The position numbers and the translations under genes were made by a program. A stretch of DNA of 47,578 nt, taken from the NCBI RefSeq assembly GCF_000725625.1, contig NZ_JOHS01000051.1:1-47578 (forward strand). Direction: 5' to 3'. Shown here in pieces: positions 16,947 to 26,356 of the stretch. This DNA is from Streptomyces sp. NRRL F-6676. GTDB lineage: Bacteria > Actinomycetota > Actinomycetes > Streptomycetales > Streptomycetaceae. Every line of letters begins with the position of its first letter. The stretch's first letter is position 1. Under the pieces are notes generated by a model. The model was not told the DNA's origin. It did no database searches and saw only the letters and a program-made list of their open reading frames with translations.

Positions 16947-17576
16947 TCAAGCGCGAGGAACGGGCGTGATGTACAGGGCGTGAAGAGGCTGCCGGGCAGT
17001 TGCGGGCAGGACCTCGAACCACGCCTGACCGTCGTCCAGATAGCACTGCGCCTTGCTCCAGTAGCGCCAGCCCAGGTCGACGAAGCAGTCGATCATGTGA
17101 TCGCTCGCGCCCGGCGTCACGTACCGGCCGTGCACCTCGGCGCGGCCCAGTTCGAGGCCCGTGTTCTCCAGGTGAGCCAGCGCTGCGGCGGCCGCGCGGC
17201 GAAGGGGACTGTTCGAGGTCCACCGGTCGTCCATGTGCTCCAGCGCCACGGCAGAGCGGGGCTGGGCGTCGCTCAGAGCAAACGCGGCGACGGTGGCCGT
17301 GCCATCGGTGCTCCAGCGGTGCAGGTCGATACGGACCGGACGCGGGAGCCGGTCGGCGATCGCCTCGTAAGCCGGCAGGACATGATCGCGCGGTGCACGG
17401 CCGGCGGCCGCATCGGGGATGATCGCGTCCAGCCGCTGCCGGGCGAGAGTGATCGGCTCGCCCTGCCGCCACAGCAGGAGCAGTTCGATCCCCTCCTTCT
17501 CCAGGGCTTGGCGTTCCTGGAACTGGAAGCTGACGCCGCGGCGGTTGCCACGCAGAGCCTGGCGCATCGGCGTCAA
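16947..17576 (-). CDS. Hypothetical protein, possibly N-terminally truncated
   Basis: 209 residues. Recognisable stretches are ALRGNRRGVSFQFQERQALE, KEGIELLLLWRQGEPITLAR, a W-containing beta region (RIDLHRWSTDGTATVAAFAL) and WRYWSKAQCYLDDGQAWFEV. No family recognised. The listed start is TTG 17576; ATG 17567 is an alternative, and the frame runs a little further upstream without a start, so the true N terminus may have been lost at the junction with the neighbouring fragment. It converges on the small Cys-motif gene. Confidence 0.6.
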   Translation of the reverse strand: MTPMRQALRGNRRGVSFQFQERQALEKEGIELLLLWRQGEPITLARQRLDAIIPDAAAGRAPRDHVLPAYEAIADRLPRPVRIDLHRWSTDGTATVAAFALSDAQPRSAVALEHMDDRWTSNSPLRRAAAAALAHLENTGLELGRAEVHGRYVTPGASDHMIDCFVDLGWRYWSKAQCYLDDGQAWFEVLPATARQPLHALYITPVPRA

Positions 17577-17589
17577 GGCTGCGACCGAC

Positions 17590-17730
17590 GCGAGTGGCAG
17601 TGCCGACTACGGATCGGTCGATGCCCTGATCACGCTAGAGGACGGCTACAAGATCCTGGGCGACTGGGGCGAGATCATCGTCCAGTCGGAGGTGCCTTCC
17701 ATGTCTATCGATCCGGTCCACACCGATTGA
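17590..17730 (+). pseudogene. Short C-terminal gene fragment
   Basis: Plus frame SADYGSVDALITLEDGYKIL then GDWGEIIVQSEVPSMSIDPV ends HTD-stop at the first bases of an IS5-type terminal sequence. It looks like the tail of an unknown gene cut at both ends, at 17585 by the minus-strand gene's start and at 17730 by the IS end. Confidence 0.35.
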
Positions 17731-17745
17731 TCCGAACGAAACTGC
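17728..17745 (-). repeat. Solo IS5-type terminal sequence
   Basis: On the minus strand this reads GCAGTTTCGTTCGGATCA. It matches the end of the IS5 remnant at 35718-35736 (GGCGGTTTCGTTCGGATCA) almost exactly and the IS5 end at 23109-23127 (GGCAGTCTCATTTGGATCA) in most positions. No matching transposase lies on its inner side, so it is a solitary end left by deletion. Confidence 0.6.
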
Positions 17746-17760
17746 GTAGTGGTTTCTGCG

Positions 17761-18460
17761 TCACCCGGCCGGCGTGAGGTTGTGCAGTCGGGCGATGCCG
17801 AGCATGGCGTGGTGGACGCCGTCGCCTTTGAGACGGCAATCGCGGAGGATCTTCCGCGTCTTCATGCCGGGCGAAGGCGTGCTCGACGCGGGCGCGGACC
17901 TTGCGGTGTGAGCGGTTGTGCTCTTCCTTCCAGTCCGGGAGTTCGCTCTGGCCGCGTTCGCGGCGGTGGGAGATGACCAGGCCGGTGCCGCGGTAGCCGC
18001 GTCCGTGATCAAGGTGGTGTGGCCGACGGCGTCCTTGGCTCCGGGCAGTTCCCATGCCTTGCAGTCGTTGCGGTTGCCGGTGACCGGCCGGCCGACGGCG
18101 ACGACGAGCCGGGTGTCGGTATCGATGACGACCTGGCGATTGATGGAGTACCGGTAGTTCCTGGACGGTTCGGTGATGGTGTGGTCGCGGATGGGGACCG
18201 GGGTGCCGTCCACGATCAGCATGGCGTCCTTGCGGAACCGCTTGCGCTGCTGGAGCGCAAGAAGGGGCCCGAGGTGGACGATGATGCGGTCGGCCGCCGA
18301 CTTGGACGCCCCGAAGAGCGAGGCCAGCTGGCGCAGGGTCAGGTTCGACCGCCAGTACACGGCGACCAGCACGATTGTCAGAACCGAAGCGCTGTCGGGC
18401 GTCAGTGGGTCTCAGGGGCGCTCCGAGAACAGAGCTCGGGTACGCAGTGCTCGGCCGCGC
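17761..18460 (-). pseudogene. IS5-family (DDE_Tnp_4) transposase, frameshifted
   Basis: The minus strand gives LVAVYWRSNLTLRQLASLFG, SKSAADRIIVHLGPLLALQQ, RKRFRKDAMLIVDGTPVPIR, QVVIDTDTRLVVAVGRPVTG and NRNDCKAW. Near 17995 it moves to a second frame (GYRGTGLVISHRRERG, LPDWKEEHNRSHRKVRARVE), then returns near 17880 for KILRDCRLKGDGVHHAMLGI and ARLHNLTPAG. The DDE-bearing strands IVDGT and IDTDTRL are recognisable. The N-terminal 60 or so residues are degenerate, including an in-frame stop near 18408. Inactive copy. Confidence 0.85.
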
Positions 18461-18547
18461 CCACACCGTCGGGGTCGTGACGAGCGGGGATGTCGGTCAC
18501 CGTCGATGAGGCTGGCCGAATCACAACAGACGGTCTTGAATGGGAGG

Positions 18548-19828
18548 TCACGCGCCGTCGATGATGTCGAGAACGGCGTGCACTGGGTTTGCGGACCGGT
18601 ACTCCGCGCTCAGGTCTTGCGCCCGGCGGCGGAACGCCGGCTCGTCAAGCACCCGCCGGACGGCCTGTCCGACCGCGGCGGTTGCCGGTCGTCCGGTGCG
18701 CAGATCGACACCGACTCCGAAGTCCGCGACCCGGGCGGCCACGGCGGGCTTGTCCTCGCTGCCGCCTGCCACGACGAGCGGCACGCCGTGGTGCAGGGCG
18801 AGCTGCACGCCACCGTATCCGCCGTTGGTGACCACGACGTCGGCCAGTGGGAACAGCGCGTCGAACGGGATGAACGACTCGACGCGCGCGTTCGACGGCA
18901 CGCGCAGGTCGCCGGGGGCGATCTTGCGTCCGCCGAGACCGGCCACGACGAGCACGTCCTCGTGGGCGAGCGCGTCGAGCGTCGGTTGGACGAGATCGGT
19001 CAGGTCGTGGTTGGCCACCGTGCCCTGGGTGAGCGCGACGACTCGGCGCTGCGACAGCTCGGGCCACCACGAGGGAGGCTGCCATGCGGTGGGCGGTTCG
19101 GGCGGCAGGGCCCCGATCAGCCGCAGCGTCGGCGGCGCATCGATCCGGGGGTACTCGAAGGACGGGACGGTGAGCTGAGCGAACACGTCGGGCAGCAGGA
19201 TCTGCGCGTCGCCGATCACGGGCAGCGTGGCTGTCGCGCCCAGCCCTGCCATGACTTGCTGGGCGTGCGCGGTGGCGCCGGCGAGCTGGGCGGCGAGTTC
19301 GGCGTTGAACGCCGCAGCCGCTCCCCGCACGTCGAGCCCGGCGCGCGGCGGAGGAGGCCCCATCATGGTCAGCTCGGCCCCACTGAGGGTCAGAGGGAAG
19401 ACCCCGAGGCCGACGGTCCGCCGTGGCCGGATCCCGGGTGCGCCCAGCAGCTGCGGCCATGTTCCGTAGAAGGCAGCCTCGTGGATGACGGCGGCGTCCG
19501 GCTGCTGCGCCAGAACCTCCTGAAGCACGGCGTTCTGTATCGGTGCCATGTCGGTGAACCAGCCGAACATGGCCTCCAAGAACGCCGGGCCCGGCGGCAA
19601 CTCGTGCAGCCACGGCTGGAGCTCACCGAGGCGGCGGTCGTCGAAGTCGGCCGGTCCGGCCAGCGGGACGAACGCCGCGCCCGCTGCGTCGGCCTGCCGC
19701 GCGAACCGGCTGCCGCTGACGACCGTGACCTGTCGTCCGGCCGCGACGAGGTGGCGGGCAAGGTTCAGGATCGGCCGGACGTGACCGGTGAGTGGGGTCG
19801 CGGCGAGCACGACGGGGGCGGCTGTCAT
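18548..19828 (-). CDS. MGT-type (GT1 family) glycosyltransferase
   Basis: 426 residues with GT-B fold features: N-terminal LAATPLTGHVRPILNLARHL, LVAAGRQVTVVSGSRFA, and a C-terminal donor region FIPFDALFPLADVVVTNGGY, QLALHHGVPLVVAGGSEDKP. The family transfers sugar from a UDP- or dTDP-sugar to macrolides and other small aglycones, either in natural-product tailoring or as antibiotic inactivation. The usual HGG of the donor loop is NGG here. ATG 19828 follows GAGGAAG. It lies 135 bases downstream of the large XRE-STAND regulator in the same direction and may be its target. Confidence 0.9.
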   Translation of the reverse strand: MTAAPVVLAATPLTGHVRPILNLARHLVAAGRQVTVVSGSRFARQADAAGAAFVPLAGPADFDDRRLGELQPWLHELPPGPAFLEAMFGWFTDMAPIQNAVLQEVLAQQPDAAVIHEAAFYGTWPQLLGAPGIRPRRTVGLGVFPLTLSGAELTMMGPPPPRAGLDVRGAAAAFNAELAAQLAGATAHAQQVMAGLGATATLPVIGDAQILLPDVFAQLTVPSFEYPRIDAPPTLRLIGALPPEPPTAWQPPSWWPELSQRRVVALTQGTVANHDLTDLVQPTLDALAHEDVLVVAGLGGRKIAPGDLRVPSNARVESFIPFDALFPLADVVVTNGGYGGVQLALHHGVPLVVAGGSEDKPAVAARVADFGVGVDLRTGRPATAAVGQAVRRVLDEPAFRRRAQDLSAEYRSANPVHAVLDIIDGA

Positions 19829-19963
19829 GGGGGGCTTCCTCGGGGTCGACGGAGGTCGGCCCGCAGGGGCGGCCGACCCGATGAACCCGATCCTGGTCCC
19901 CGCGCTTGGGGGGAAACCACCGGACACCGACCGGACAGCGCCGGTACGGGCGGACGGCCGGGC

Positions 19964-22159
19964 TCAGTCCCGCCCGGGAACGGTCTCGGCACGCCGGACA
20001 AGTTCCCGGAACCGTTCGCCGAGTTGGTCGGAGTCCGGGGCTGGTTCCGAGCCTGCCACCTCCTCCCACCATCGCGCTGATGCCACGTCACCGAGGTCGG
20101 CCGCCACGGCTGCGGCCACGCCCGCCAAGTGTGTCCGCGGCCGTTCGTCCTGCTGGGGGGAGAGTTCGGCGGCGGCGGCGAGCATCACGGCGGCGTCGTC
20201 CAGGCGTCCTTCGCTGCGGGCGGCCTGCGCGCACTCCGCGAGGACCGCTGGGACCGAGAACTCACTGCCCAGCTTTCGCGCCGTGTCCGCCGCGGCCCGC
20301 CAGTGCCGCGCCGCCGAGGTCCGGTCGCCGCGCAACAGCGCGCCGTCGCCGTAGCCGATCGGCACATGCACGGCCGCCCACACGTCGCGCTCCACATCAA
20401 GGCGCTTCTTCATCAGGCCCTCTGCCCTGGTCAGCAGAGTCTGTGAACCGTCGAAGTCCTCCAGGCGCAGTGCCGCCGCCGACGCGAAGATCGCCGCCTC
20501 CGCGGCCAGCGAGGCGTCATCGATCCGCTCGGCAAGGCGCATCGCCCGCTCCGCCGTGGTGAACAGATCCGCGGCCACGCGATTGGACCCGGCGCGCGCC
20601 ACCAGCCAGCGGGCCCGCCCATGTTCGCTCAGGTCGTCCTCCCGCAAGCGGTTGGTCCAGGCGAGGGTTTCGTGGGTGTGCCCGGTCATCCACAGCGGCA
20701 GCCACACCGACCACAGCAGCTCGGCGGCGGCGTCGTACTGGCCGGTGTCGACGAGGTGGTCGAAGCCGAGCCGCAGCACATGGCGGTCGGTCTCGACCCG
20801 CTCGACTGCCGTCATGTCGCCGCGGCCCCGGATCCGCGCATCGTGTTCGCGTCCCGCCCGCAGGGCCCATCGGGCCACGCCCCGACGGACGTGTTCCCGG
20901 TCGGCCGGTTCGAGGGTCTCGACGGCGTACCGGCGGACCGGTTCCAGCAGCCGGTACCGCGTGACCGGCTCCATGTCGTCGGCGCGAGCCACCAGGGAGT
21001 GCTCGATCAGCTCGGCAAGTGCCCCTACTGCATCCGCCGCGTCCGGCGCGGCGATCGCGTCGACGGTGTCGAGGGAGAAGCTGCCCGCCAACATGGAGAG
21101 CCGGGGAAGCAGGCGGCGGGCCGCGGGGCCGAGCATCTGGCAGCTCCACTCGATGGTGGCCGCCATGGTGCGTTGCCGCGCCGGCAGGTCCTGTGGGCCG
21201 GCCACGGGCAGTTCCGTGAGCGCGTCGATCCGCTCAAGCAGCGCCCGCGGCCCCAGCCGGGCCGCAGCGGCGGCCAGAAGTTCGATGGCCAGGGGCAACC
21301 CGTCGGCCCGTCGGCACAACTGCGCGACGGCACTGTCGTCCGCCCTCCCCACGGGCGGCGCCCCGGCGGCGACCAACCGCTCGCCGAAGAGCCGCTCCGC
21401 CGCGCTCGGACCGAGCGGGGCGATACGCACCTCACGTTCCCGGCGTACGCGCAGCGGGACACGGCTGGTGGCCAGGATCATCGTGTCGGAGGAGGCCGTG
21501 AGCAGCTCGGCCAGGTGGGGGCCGCAGGCCGTGACGCGCTCCAGGTTGTCGAGCACGAGCAGGGCCGACGTCCCGGCGAGATGCTCCGCGAGTCCGGTCA
21601 CGGTGTCGGCGGCGCAGGCTACCGCGCGGGCCACGGCCGCGAGGGCGTCGTCGGGTTCGGTCACGTCGGTGAGATCGGCGAAGTACACGGCGCCCGGGCG
21701 CTCGGCGGCCATCACATGAGCGGCTACGAGGGCGACGGTGGTCTTGCCCACCCCGCCCGGACCGGTGAGCGTCACCAGCCGGCCCGGCGTGGTGCCCAGG
21801 GCGGCGACGATCTCCGCGACCTCGTCGTCACGTCCGACCACCTCGACACTCGGCGGCGACGGCGTGCGGGGCATCAGCTTGCGGGACGGCATTTCGAGCG
21901 CCGCGTCCCCGGCCCGGCCCAGAGTGGACAGCAGCGCCATGCGGTCGGCGTCGCAGAGGTGCAGCGCCGTGGCCAGCGCCCGCACGGTGTGCGGCTGGGG
22001 TTGGGTCCGTCGCCCGCGTTCCAGCGCGCTGACCGCGTCGACGGACACCTTGGCGGCGGCGGCCAGCTCCTGCTGGGTCAGCGACCTGGCCTCCCGTAAC
22101 TCCCGCAAGAGCGCCGCGAAGCTGATCGTCTTCCGGGCCGGCCCCGCTGAATCGTTCAC
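19964..22159 (-). CDS. XRE-family STAND (NB-ARC) transcriptional regulator
   Basis: 731 residues from GTG 22159. Order: XRE HTH (residues about 12-70, LLRELREARSLTQQELAAAA); NB-ARC ATPase with Walker A GPGGVGKT (133-140), Walker B ALLVLDN (199-205) and GLPLAIELL (287-295); then winged-helix and helical TPR-like repeats. Such STAND proteins are ATP-dependent, ligand-triggered switches in Streptomyces secondary metabolism and stress control. An upstream ATG-like codon at 22246 would add 29 residues from a GC repeat. GTG 22159 is preferred because a CATAAT box lies seven bases before it, consistent with a leaderless transcript. Confidence 0.9.
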   Translation of the reverse strand: MNDSAGPARKTISFAALLRELREARSLTQQELAAAAKVSVDAVSALERGRRTQPQPHTVRALATALHLCDADRMALLSTLGRAGDAALEMPSRKLMPRTPSPPSVEVVGRDDEVAEIVAALGTTPGRLVTLTGPGGVGKTTVALVAAHVMAAERPGAVYFADLTDVTEPDDALAAVARAVACAADTVTGLAEHLAGTSALLVLDNLERVTACGPHLAELLTASSDTMILATSRVPLRVRREREVRIAPLGPSAAERLFGERLVAAGAPPVGRADDSAVAQLCRRADGLPLAIELLAAAAARLGPRALLERIDALTELPVAGPQDLPARQRTMAATIEWSCQMLGPAARRLLPRLSMLAGSFSLDTVDAIAAPDAADAVGALAELIEHSLVARADDMEPVTRYRLLEPVRRYAVETLEPADREHVRRGVARWALRAGREHDARIRGRGDMTAVERVETDRHVLRLGFDHLVDTGQYDAAAELLWSVWLPLWMTGHTHETLAWTNRLREDDLSEHGRARWLVARAGSNRVAADLFTTAERAMRLAERIDDASLAAEAAIFASAAALRLEDFDGSQTLLTRAEGLMKKRLDVERDVWAAVHVPIGYGDGALLRGDRTSAARHWRAAADTARKLGSEFSVPAVLAECAQAARSEGRLDDAAVMLAAAAELSPQQDERPRTHLAGVAAAVAADLGDVASARWWEEVAGSEPAPDSDQLGERFRELVRRAETVPGRD

Positions 22160-22301
22160 GATGTCGATTATGCCCGCCGGGTCCGGACGGCTGTCCGGAC
22201 GGCTGTCCGGGCGGTGTCCCGGCAGTGTCCGGTTGTCGGGCAGCACCTCCGATGTTCATGATCGACATGACAGGACGAACCCCCGCTAGGAGATCTACGC
22301 C
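22160..22301. promoter_or_regulatory. Divergent promoter region with shared 12-mer and tandem repeats
   Basis: CATAATCGACAT on the minus strand (22161-22172) sits immediately before the regulator's GTG. CATGATCGACAT on the plus strand (22257-22268) precedes the NTF2/SRPBCC gene. The two copies differ at one base and each overlaps a plausible -10 box. Between them, GTCCGGACGGCT repeats in tandem at 22181-22192 and 22193-22204, with a third degenerate copy. The ribosome site AGGAG for the right-hand gene is at 22289-22293. Confidence 0.6.
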
Positions 22302-23105
22302 ATGCTCCCCCAGGCCCTTCAATCACTGCGCGACGCGATCAACTCCCACGTCCCGGAACGGATCGCCGGCTGTTTCACCGAGGACTACGTCGCCGAACGA
22401 CCGCTGCGACCGGCCGAAGGGTTCATCGGTTCCGGCGAGGTCGCGGCGAACTGGACGAAGATCCTGGCCGGGCTGCCCGACCTCCACGTCGAAATCCTGC
22501 GTCACGCCCAGAACGGCGACGAACTGTGGTCGGAGTGGGAGTATCGAGGCACCGCCCCGACCGGGGCGACGGTCCTGCTGCGCGGCCCGGTCATCCTCAC
22601 CACCCGCGACGGACGGATCGCCTGGGCCCGGTTCTACCCCGACCCGGTCACCATGGAGGGCCCGATCCACACCACCGTCTCCCAGGTGCTGGACGCACCG
22701 GCCGAACGGATCTTCGCCGTGCTCCGCGACCCCCGCCGCCACCCCGAACTCGACGCCACCGGCCGACTGCGCCACGCCGAGACCTCTCAGTCGCTCGCCG
22801 CCGTCGGCGACACCTTCGTCATGGCCATGCACAGCGAGGAGCACGGCGACTACCGGATCGAAAACCGCGTCGTCGCCTTCACCGAGAACCAGATCATCGG
22901 CTGGGCCCCCGGACAGCCAGGACAACGCCCGATCGGGCACCGCTTCACCTGGAAGCTCACCCTGACCGACGACGGCCGCACCGAGGTGACCCTCACCTAC
23001 GACTGGGCGGCGGTCACACACCCGGCACACCTGGTGCGGCTGCCGGTCGTCGCCGCCCACGAACTCGACGCATCGCTGACCCACCTGGCCGCGGCGCTGG
23101 CCTAG
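22302..23105 (+). CDS. NTF2-like/SRPBCC two-domain protein
   Basis: 267 residues. Residues 1-125 are a SnoaL/NTF2-like domain (SLRDAINSHVPERIAGCFTE, LRGPVILTTRDGRIAWARFY). Residues 126-267 are an SRPBCC/START-like ligand pocket (TTVSQVLDAPAERIFAVLRD, YRIENRVVAFTENQIIGWAP, FTWKLTLTDDGRTEVTLTYD). Both folds enclose small hydrophobic ligands and can act as cyclases, carriers or binders; no catalytic set is evident. AGGAG supports the ATG. It is divergent from the STAND regulator and shares its promoter element. An IS5 element begins four bases after the stop. Confidence 0.88.
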   Translation: MLPQALQSLRDAINSHVPERIAGCFTEDYVAERPLRPAEGFIGSGEVAANWTKILAGLPDLHVEILRHAQNGDELWSEWEYRGTAPTGATVLLRGPVILTTRDGRIAWARFYPDPVTMEGPIHTTVSQVLDAPAERIFAVLRDPRRHPELDATGRLRHAETSQSLAAVGDTFVMAMHSEEHGDYRIENRVVAFTENQIIGWAPGQPGQRPIGHRFTWKLTLTDDGRTEVTLTYDWAAVTHPAHLVRLPVVAAHELDASLTHLAAALA

Positions 23106-23108
23106 CTA

Positions 23109-24010
23109 GGCAGTCTCATTTGGATCACCGGGCAGAGCAGAGGAAGAAGCCGGCAAGGTGGAGTCCGGCCAGGTGGATGGTGGCGGTCTTCTCGTAGCGG
23201 GTGCCGATGCCTCGCCACTGCTTCAGGCGGTTGATGCACCGTTCGACGGTGTTGCGCTGCTTGTAGGTCTCGCGGTGTAAGGCCGGTGGCCTGCCGCCCT
23301 GACTGCCCCGGCGTAGCCGGTGCCTGCGCTGGTCGGCGGGGACGGGGATCACTGTCCGGATGCCGCGCTGCGCAGGTGCCCGCGGGCCGCGCGGGAGGAG
23401 TACGCCTTGTCGGCCAGGACCACATCCGGCCCGGTGCGAGGCCGTCCGCGCCGACGGGGAGCGCGCAGGCGAGCCATGACCTCGGTGAAGGCGGGTGCGT
23501 CACCGGCCCGGCCTGCGGTGAGAACGAACGCCACAGGCCGGCAGCGGGCATCGGCAGCGAGGTGGATCTTCGTGGTCAGCCCGCCCTGGGACCGGCCGAT
23601 GGCATGGCCGTCCGGTTCACCGGCCGAGGCCCCTTTTCTGCGGACCCCGGCCGCGTGCTGGTTAGCCCGCACGATCGTGGAGTCCACCGAGACGGCCCCG
23701 TTGAGGTCCTCGTCAGCACCGACCTGGGCCACCAGGGCGGTGAACACCCGCTCCCACGTACCGTCGACGGCCCACACCCGCAGCCGGTTGTAGACACCCC
23801 GCCAGTTTGCCGTACCTCTCTGGCAGATGGGCCCACTGCCTGCCGGTCCGGAACTCGTCGGCAATCGCGTCAATCACCTCACGATGGCCCTGCCGGCGGC
23901 CACCCCGCTTCGGCGTCCGGTCCGGGAGCAACGGCTCGATCCGCGCCCACCGCGCGTCAGTCAACGGCACACCCGGACCAACGACCGACTGATCCAACAA
24001 CACCCCCACG
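23109..24010 (-). pseudogene. IS5-family element with two frame breaks
   Basis: Transposase pieces in order: PLTDARWARIEPLLPDRTPK and IADEFRTGRQWAHLPERYG; after a one-base shift at GGCAAACTGG (about 23810), NWRGVYNRLRVWAVDGTWER, VSVDSTIVRANQHAAG and PDVVLADKAYSSRAARGHLR; after a second shift near 23350, IPVPADQRRHRLRRGSQGGR and KQRNTVERCINRLKQWRGIG to the stop at 23125. The stop codon is part of the terminal sequence GGCAGTCTCATTTGGATCA (23109-23127), which abuts CTAG, a common IS5-type target. A degenerate partner (TGATCCAA, 23989-23996) marks the other end. Confidence 0.85.
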
Positions 24011-24161
24011 CTGTACACCGACCCAGCGGGCTGTCACCCGACGACCCGGACGGCCGCGTGGGCGGCATCGGTTAGAACTTGTCCAGGCGATCTCTGAGCA
24101 ACGGCGACTGACCCGCGAATTTCGTTGTCGAAGGTCTCGCCCAGTGAGGTAGAAGGGCGGC

Positions 24162-24635
24162 ATGGACACCGCCGTACTTGAGCAGATGCTGGATGAAACC
24201 TTCGATCACGCTGTCGTGCACCACGGATACACCAACTACATACGCGACTACGAGGTCATCGTCTACGCGACGGCTGATCCCCGTACCGGCATCACGCCGT
24301 CCCATCTGCGCTACCTCTTCAGGTACTGCGTTGAGGCACGGTGCGAGACATCAGTGCCGGCCGGGACCTGGCGGGTCTCTTTGGACGACCGGCTCATCGA
24401 CCACGAAGCCGGTGTCGACCTCGACGGATACGTCTGGGGCGTGAAGTGGCACTGCCTTTACCCGGGCGCCAAGCTCCTCCCCGGGTCGGAGGCGACCCGA
24501 CGCTGGTCGAAGGCCCTCGGGATCGACTTCCACGAGGTACGCATGGAGACCAACGCGCACAACCTGACCTTGATCTTCTCCGACCTGCAGGTGAGCGACG
24601 TCTCGGTTGGATATGCACCGTTCGTCACGGAGTAG
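24162..24635 (+). CDS. YxiG-like hypothetical protein
   Basis: 157 residues: MDTAVLEQMLDETFDHAVVH, YTNYIRDYEVIVYATADPRT, LRYLFRYCVEARCETSVPAG, DLDGYVWGVKWHCLYPGAKL and LTLIFSDLQVSDVSVGYAPF. This matches the small actinobacterial YxiG-like family, which has no known activity and is often found with polymorphic toxin loci in Bacillus and actinomycetes. AAGGG five bases upstream supports ATG 24162. It appears intact although it is sandwiched between two broken IS5 copies. Confidence 0.75.
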   Translation: MDTAVLEQMLDETFDHAVVHHGYTNYIRDYEVIVYATADPRTGITPSHLRYLFRYCVEARCETSVPAGTWRVSLDDRLIDHEAGVDLDGYVWGVKWHCLYPGAKLLPGSEATRRWSKALGIDFHEVRMETNAHNLTLIFSDLQVSDVSVGYAPFVTE

Positions 24636-24690
24636 GGGTCAGGGTTCATGTGATCTTGTGGCTGGCGTGTGTTCGGTCGTTCTACCTGTC

Positions 24691-25612
24691 ATGGGGCGAG
24701 GTGATCTGAGTGATGCGGAGTGGGAGCTGCTGCGGCCGTTCCTGCCTGTCAGTAACAGGCGTTGTGGCAGGTGGCGGGACCATCAGCAGGTGATCGACGG
24801 GATTCTGCACCGGGTGCGAACCGGCGTGCAGTGGCGTGAACTGCCTGAACGGTTCGGACCCTGGAAGACCGTGTATGAACGTCACCGGCTGTGGTCGGCT
24901 GACGGAACCTGGGAGCGTCTGCTCCAGCAGATCCAGGCCGCGGCCGACGCCGCAGGCGAGATCGACTGGGATGTCGCGGTCGATTCCAGCATCGTCCGCG
25001 TCCACCAGCACGCGGCCGGCGCCCGCACTGAACCGCCACCAGCCCTCGCCTCCAAAGGGGCCGAACCGAACGAACACCAGGGCGAAACGCCGTGGCAGAG
25101 CCTCGTCGCCCGCCTGGTGGAGGTGGTGCAAGCGGTGAGGGCCTGGGTCGCTCGCGCGGCGGGTTCACCACCAAACTGCACCTGAGCGCGGACGGCCTAT
25201 GCCACCCACTGTCCCTGACCGTCACGCCCGGTCAGCGTGCTGACTGCACCCATCTCAAACCGGTGTTGGAGAAGATTCGAGTCCAGAAACCCGGGCCGGA
25301 CAGACCTCGCGAAATGCCCGACAGCGTCGCCGCCGACAAGGCCTATAGCAATCGGCCCTGCCGTGAATACCTGCGTCGTCGGGGCGTCCGGCACACCATC
25401 CCGGAGAAGACTGACAGCCAGGCCGCCCACCTGTGCAAAGGCTCGCGCGGCGGACGGCCACCCGGCTTCGACGAAGAGCGGTACAAGAAGCGCAACACCG
25501 CGGAACGGGGAATCAACCGACTGAAGTGAAACCGGGCTATGGCGACTCGCTACGACAAGCGCGGCTACGTCTTCCTCGGAACCGCGACCGCGGCAGCTCT
25601 CACCATCTGACT
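24691..25612 (+). pseudogene. IS5-family transposase, frameshift plus stop
   Basis: ATG 24691 starts MGRGDLSDAEWELLRPFLPV, RTGVQWRELPERFGPWKTVY, DWDVAVDSSIVRVHQHAAGA. Near 25115 the frame shifts to GEGLGRSRGGFTTKLHLSAD, VAADKAYSNRPCREYLRRRG, RYKKRNTAERGINRLK, then TGA at 25527, then NRAMATRYDKRGYVFLGTAT. The DDE residues (VDSS, ADKAY and the downstream NTAERGINRLK helix) are recognisable. It is a different IS5 subgroup from the copy at 23.1 kb. The element's right flank abuts a truncated toxin gene, suggesting that its insertion removed the toxin's N-terminal part. Confidence 0.85.
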
Positions 25613-25641
25613 CCGGACATAATCGACCGGACAAGTCCTAG

Positions 25642-26356
25642 ATGCTCGGCATCTTCGGCGACGCCTTCGCCGACGTCGTCAAGTCACCGTTCGTGTTCCT
25701 CAGGGACGCGCACGACGCCTTCACCGGCCAGAACGGCGGCGCCAGAGCCTTCGTCGACAAGTACCTCCCCGTCCGCCCCGCCTACCGCCTCTACCGCGCC
25801 GAGAACATGTTCCGCCAACAGGGCTGCGACGCACTCGCCGACCTGTATGGCGAGGCAGCCGACGAACTCGCCCAACAGATCGTCCTCACCGGCGTCGGCG
25901 GACTGGCCGGGGCCGACGAGCAGCTGTGGATGCTGAGGCCGAAACATCCATCCTGGGTTCCGAGGGACTGGGGCCCAAACCTGGCGACCTCGACCTCACT
26001 GCCAAGACGTTCGACGAGGCGGAGGGTCGCATAGCCGAACTCCTGGTGTCCGAAGAAAGAACGTGAAGGCGCTCAAGGAATCGGACATCGACGGAGTGAG
26101 GACCGCGGACGCTGAGGTGAACGGGATTCCGACGGACCTCAAGAGCCTGGACCCCGGAGCCACCGCGAACACAGTGAAGAATCAGTCGAACAAGGCGAAG
26201 GGGCAAGCCCGACATGCCAGCATCGAAGCGAGAGCTAGTGGACTGGGCGAAGCAGCAGCCCAAGAGGGACTGGGGAAGTTTCTGCGCAACAATCCACCCG
26301 GACGGATGGACTACATCCGCGTCGTCGGCGACAGCTACAACATCACCTACCCCTGA
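25642..26356 (+). pseudogene. Truncated polymorphic toxin with CdiA-like tRNase tail
   Basis: First frame: MLGIFGDAFADVVKSPFVFL, AYRLYRAENMFRQQGCDALA, DELAQQIVLTGVGGLAGADE, a linker of the kind found before toxin tips in secreted actinobacterial toxins. A shift near 25925 leads to AEAETSILGSEGLGPKPGDL, FDEAEGRIAELLVSEER, and a second shift near 26060 to VKALKESDIDGVRTADAEVN, TDLKSLDPGATANTVKNQSN, EGLGKFLRNNPPGRMDYIRV. The last part resembles the CdiA C-terminal tRNase fold (PF18451-type; from memory). N-terminal trafficking domains are absent and two indels break the frame, so this is a toxin relic. Confidence 0.7.

Noticed and set aside
20621..22099. 492-codon plus-strand frame across the STAND regulator
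   Set aside because: Antisense shadow of a protein with clear Walker A/B and HTH motifs.
22181..22232. Tandem GTCCGGACGGCT units as a CRISPR-like array
   Set aside because: Units are adjacent with no spacers and there are no cas genes; at most an operator array.
23800..23820. Programmed frameshift in the 23.1-kb IS5 transposase
   Set aside because: The shift site GGCAAACTGG is not a typical slippery sequence, and a second unrelated break exists, so decay is more likely.
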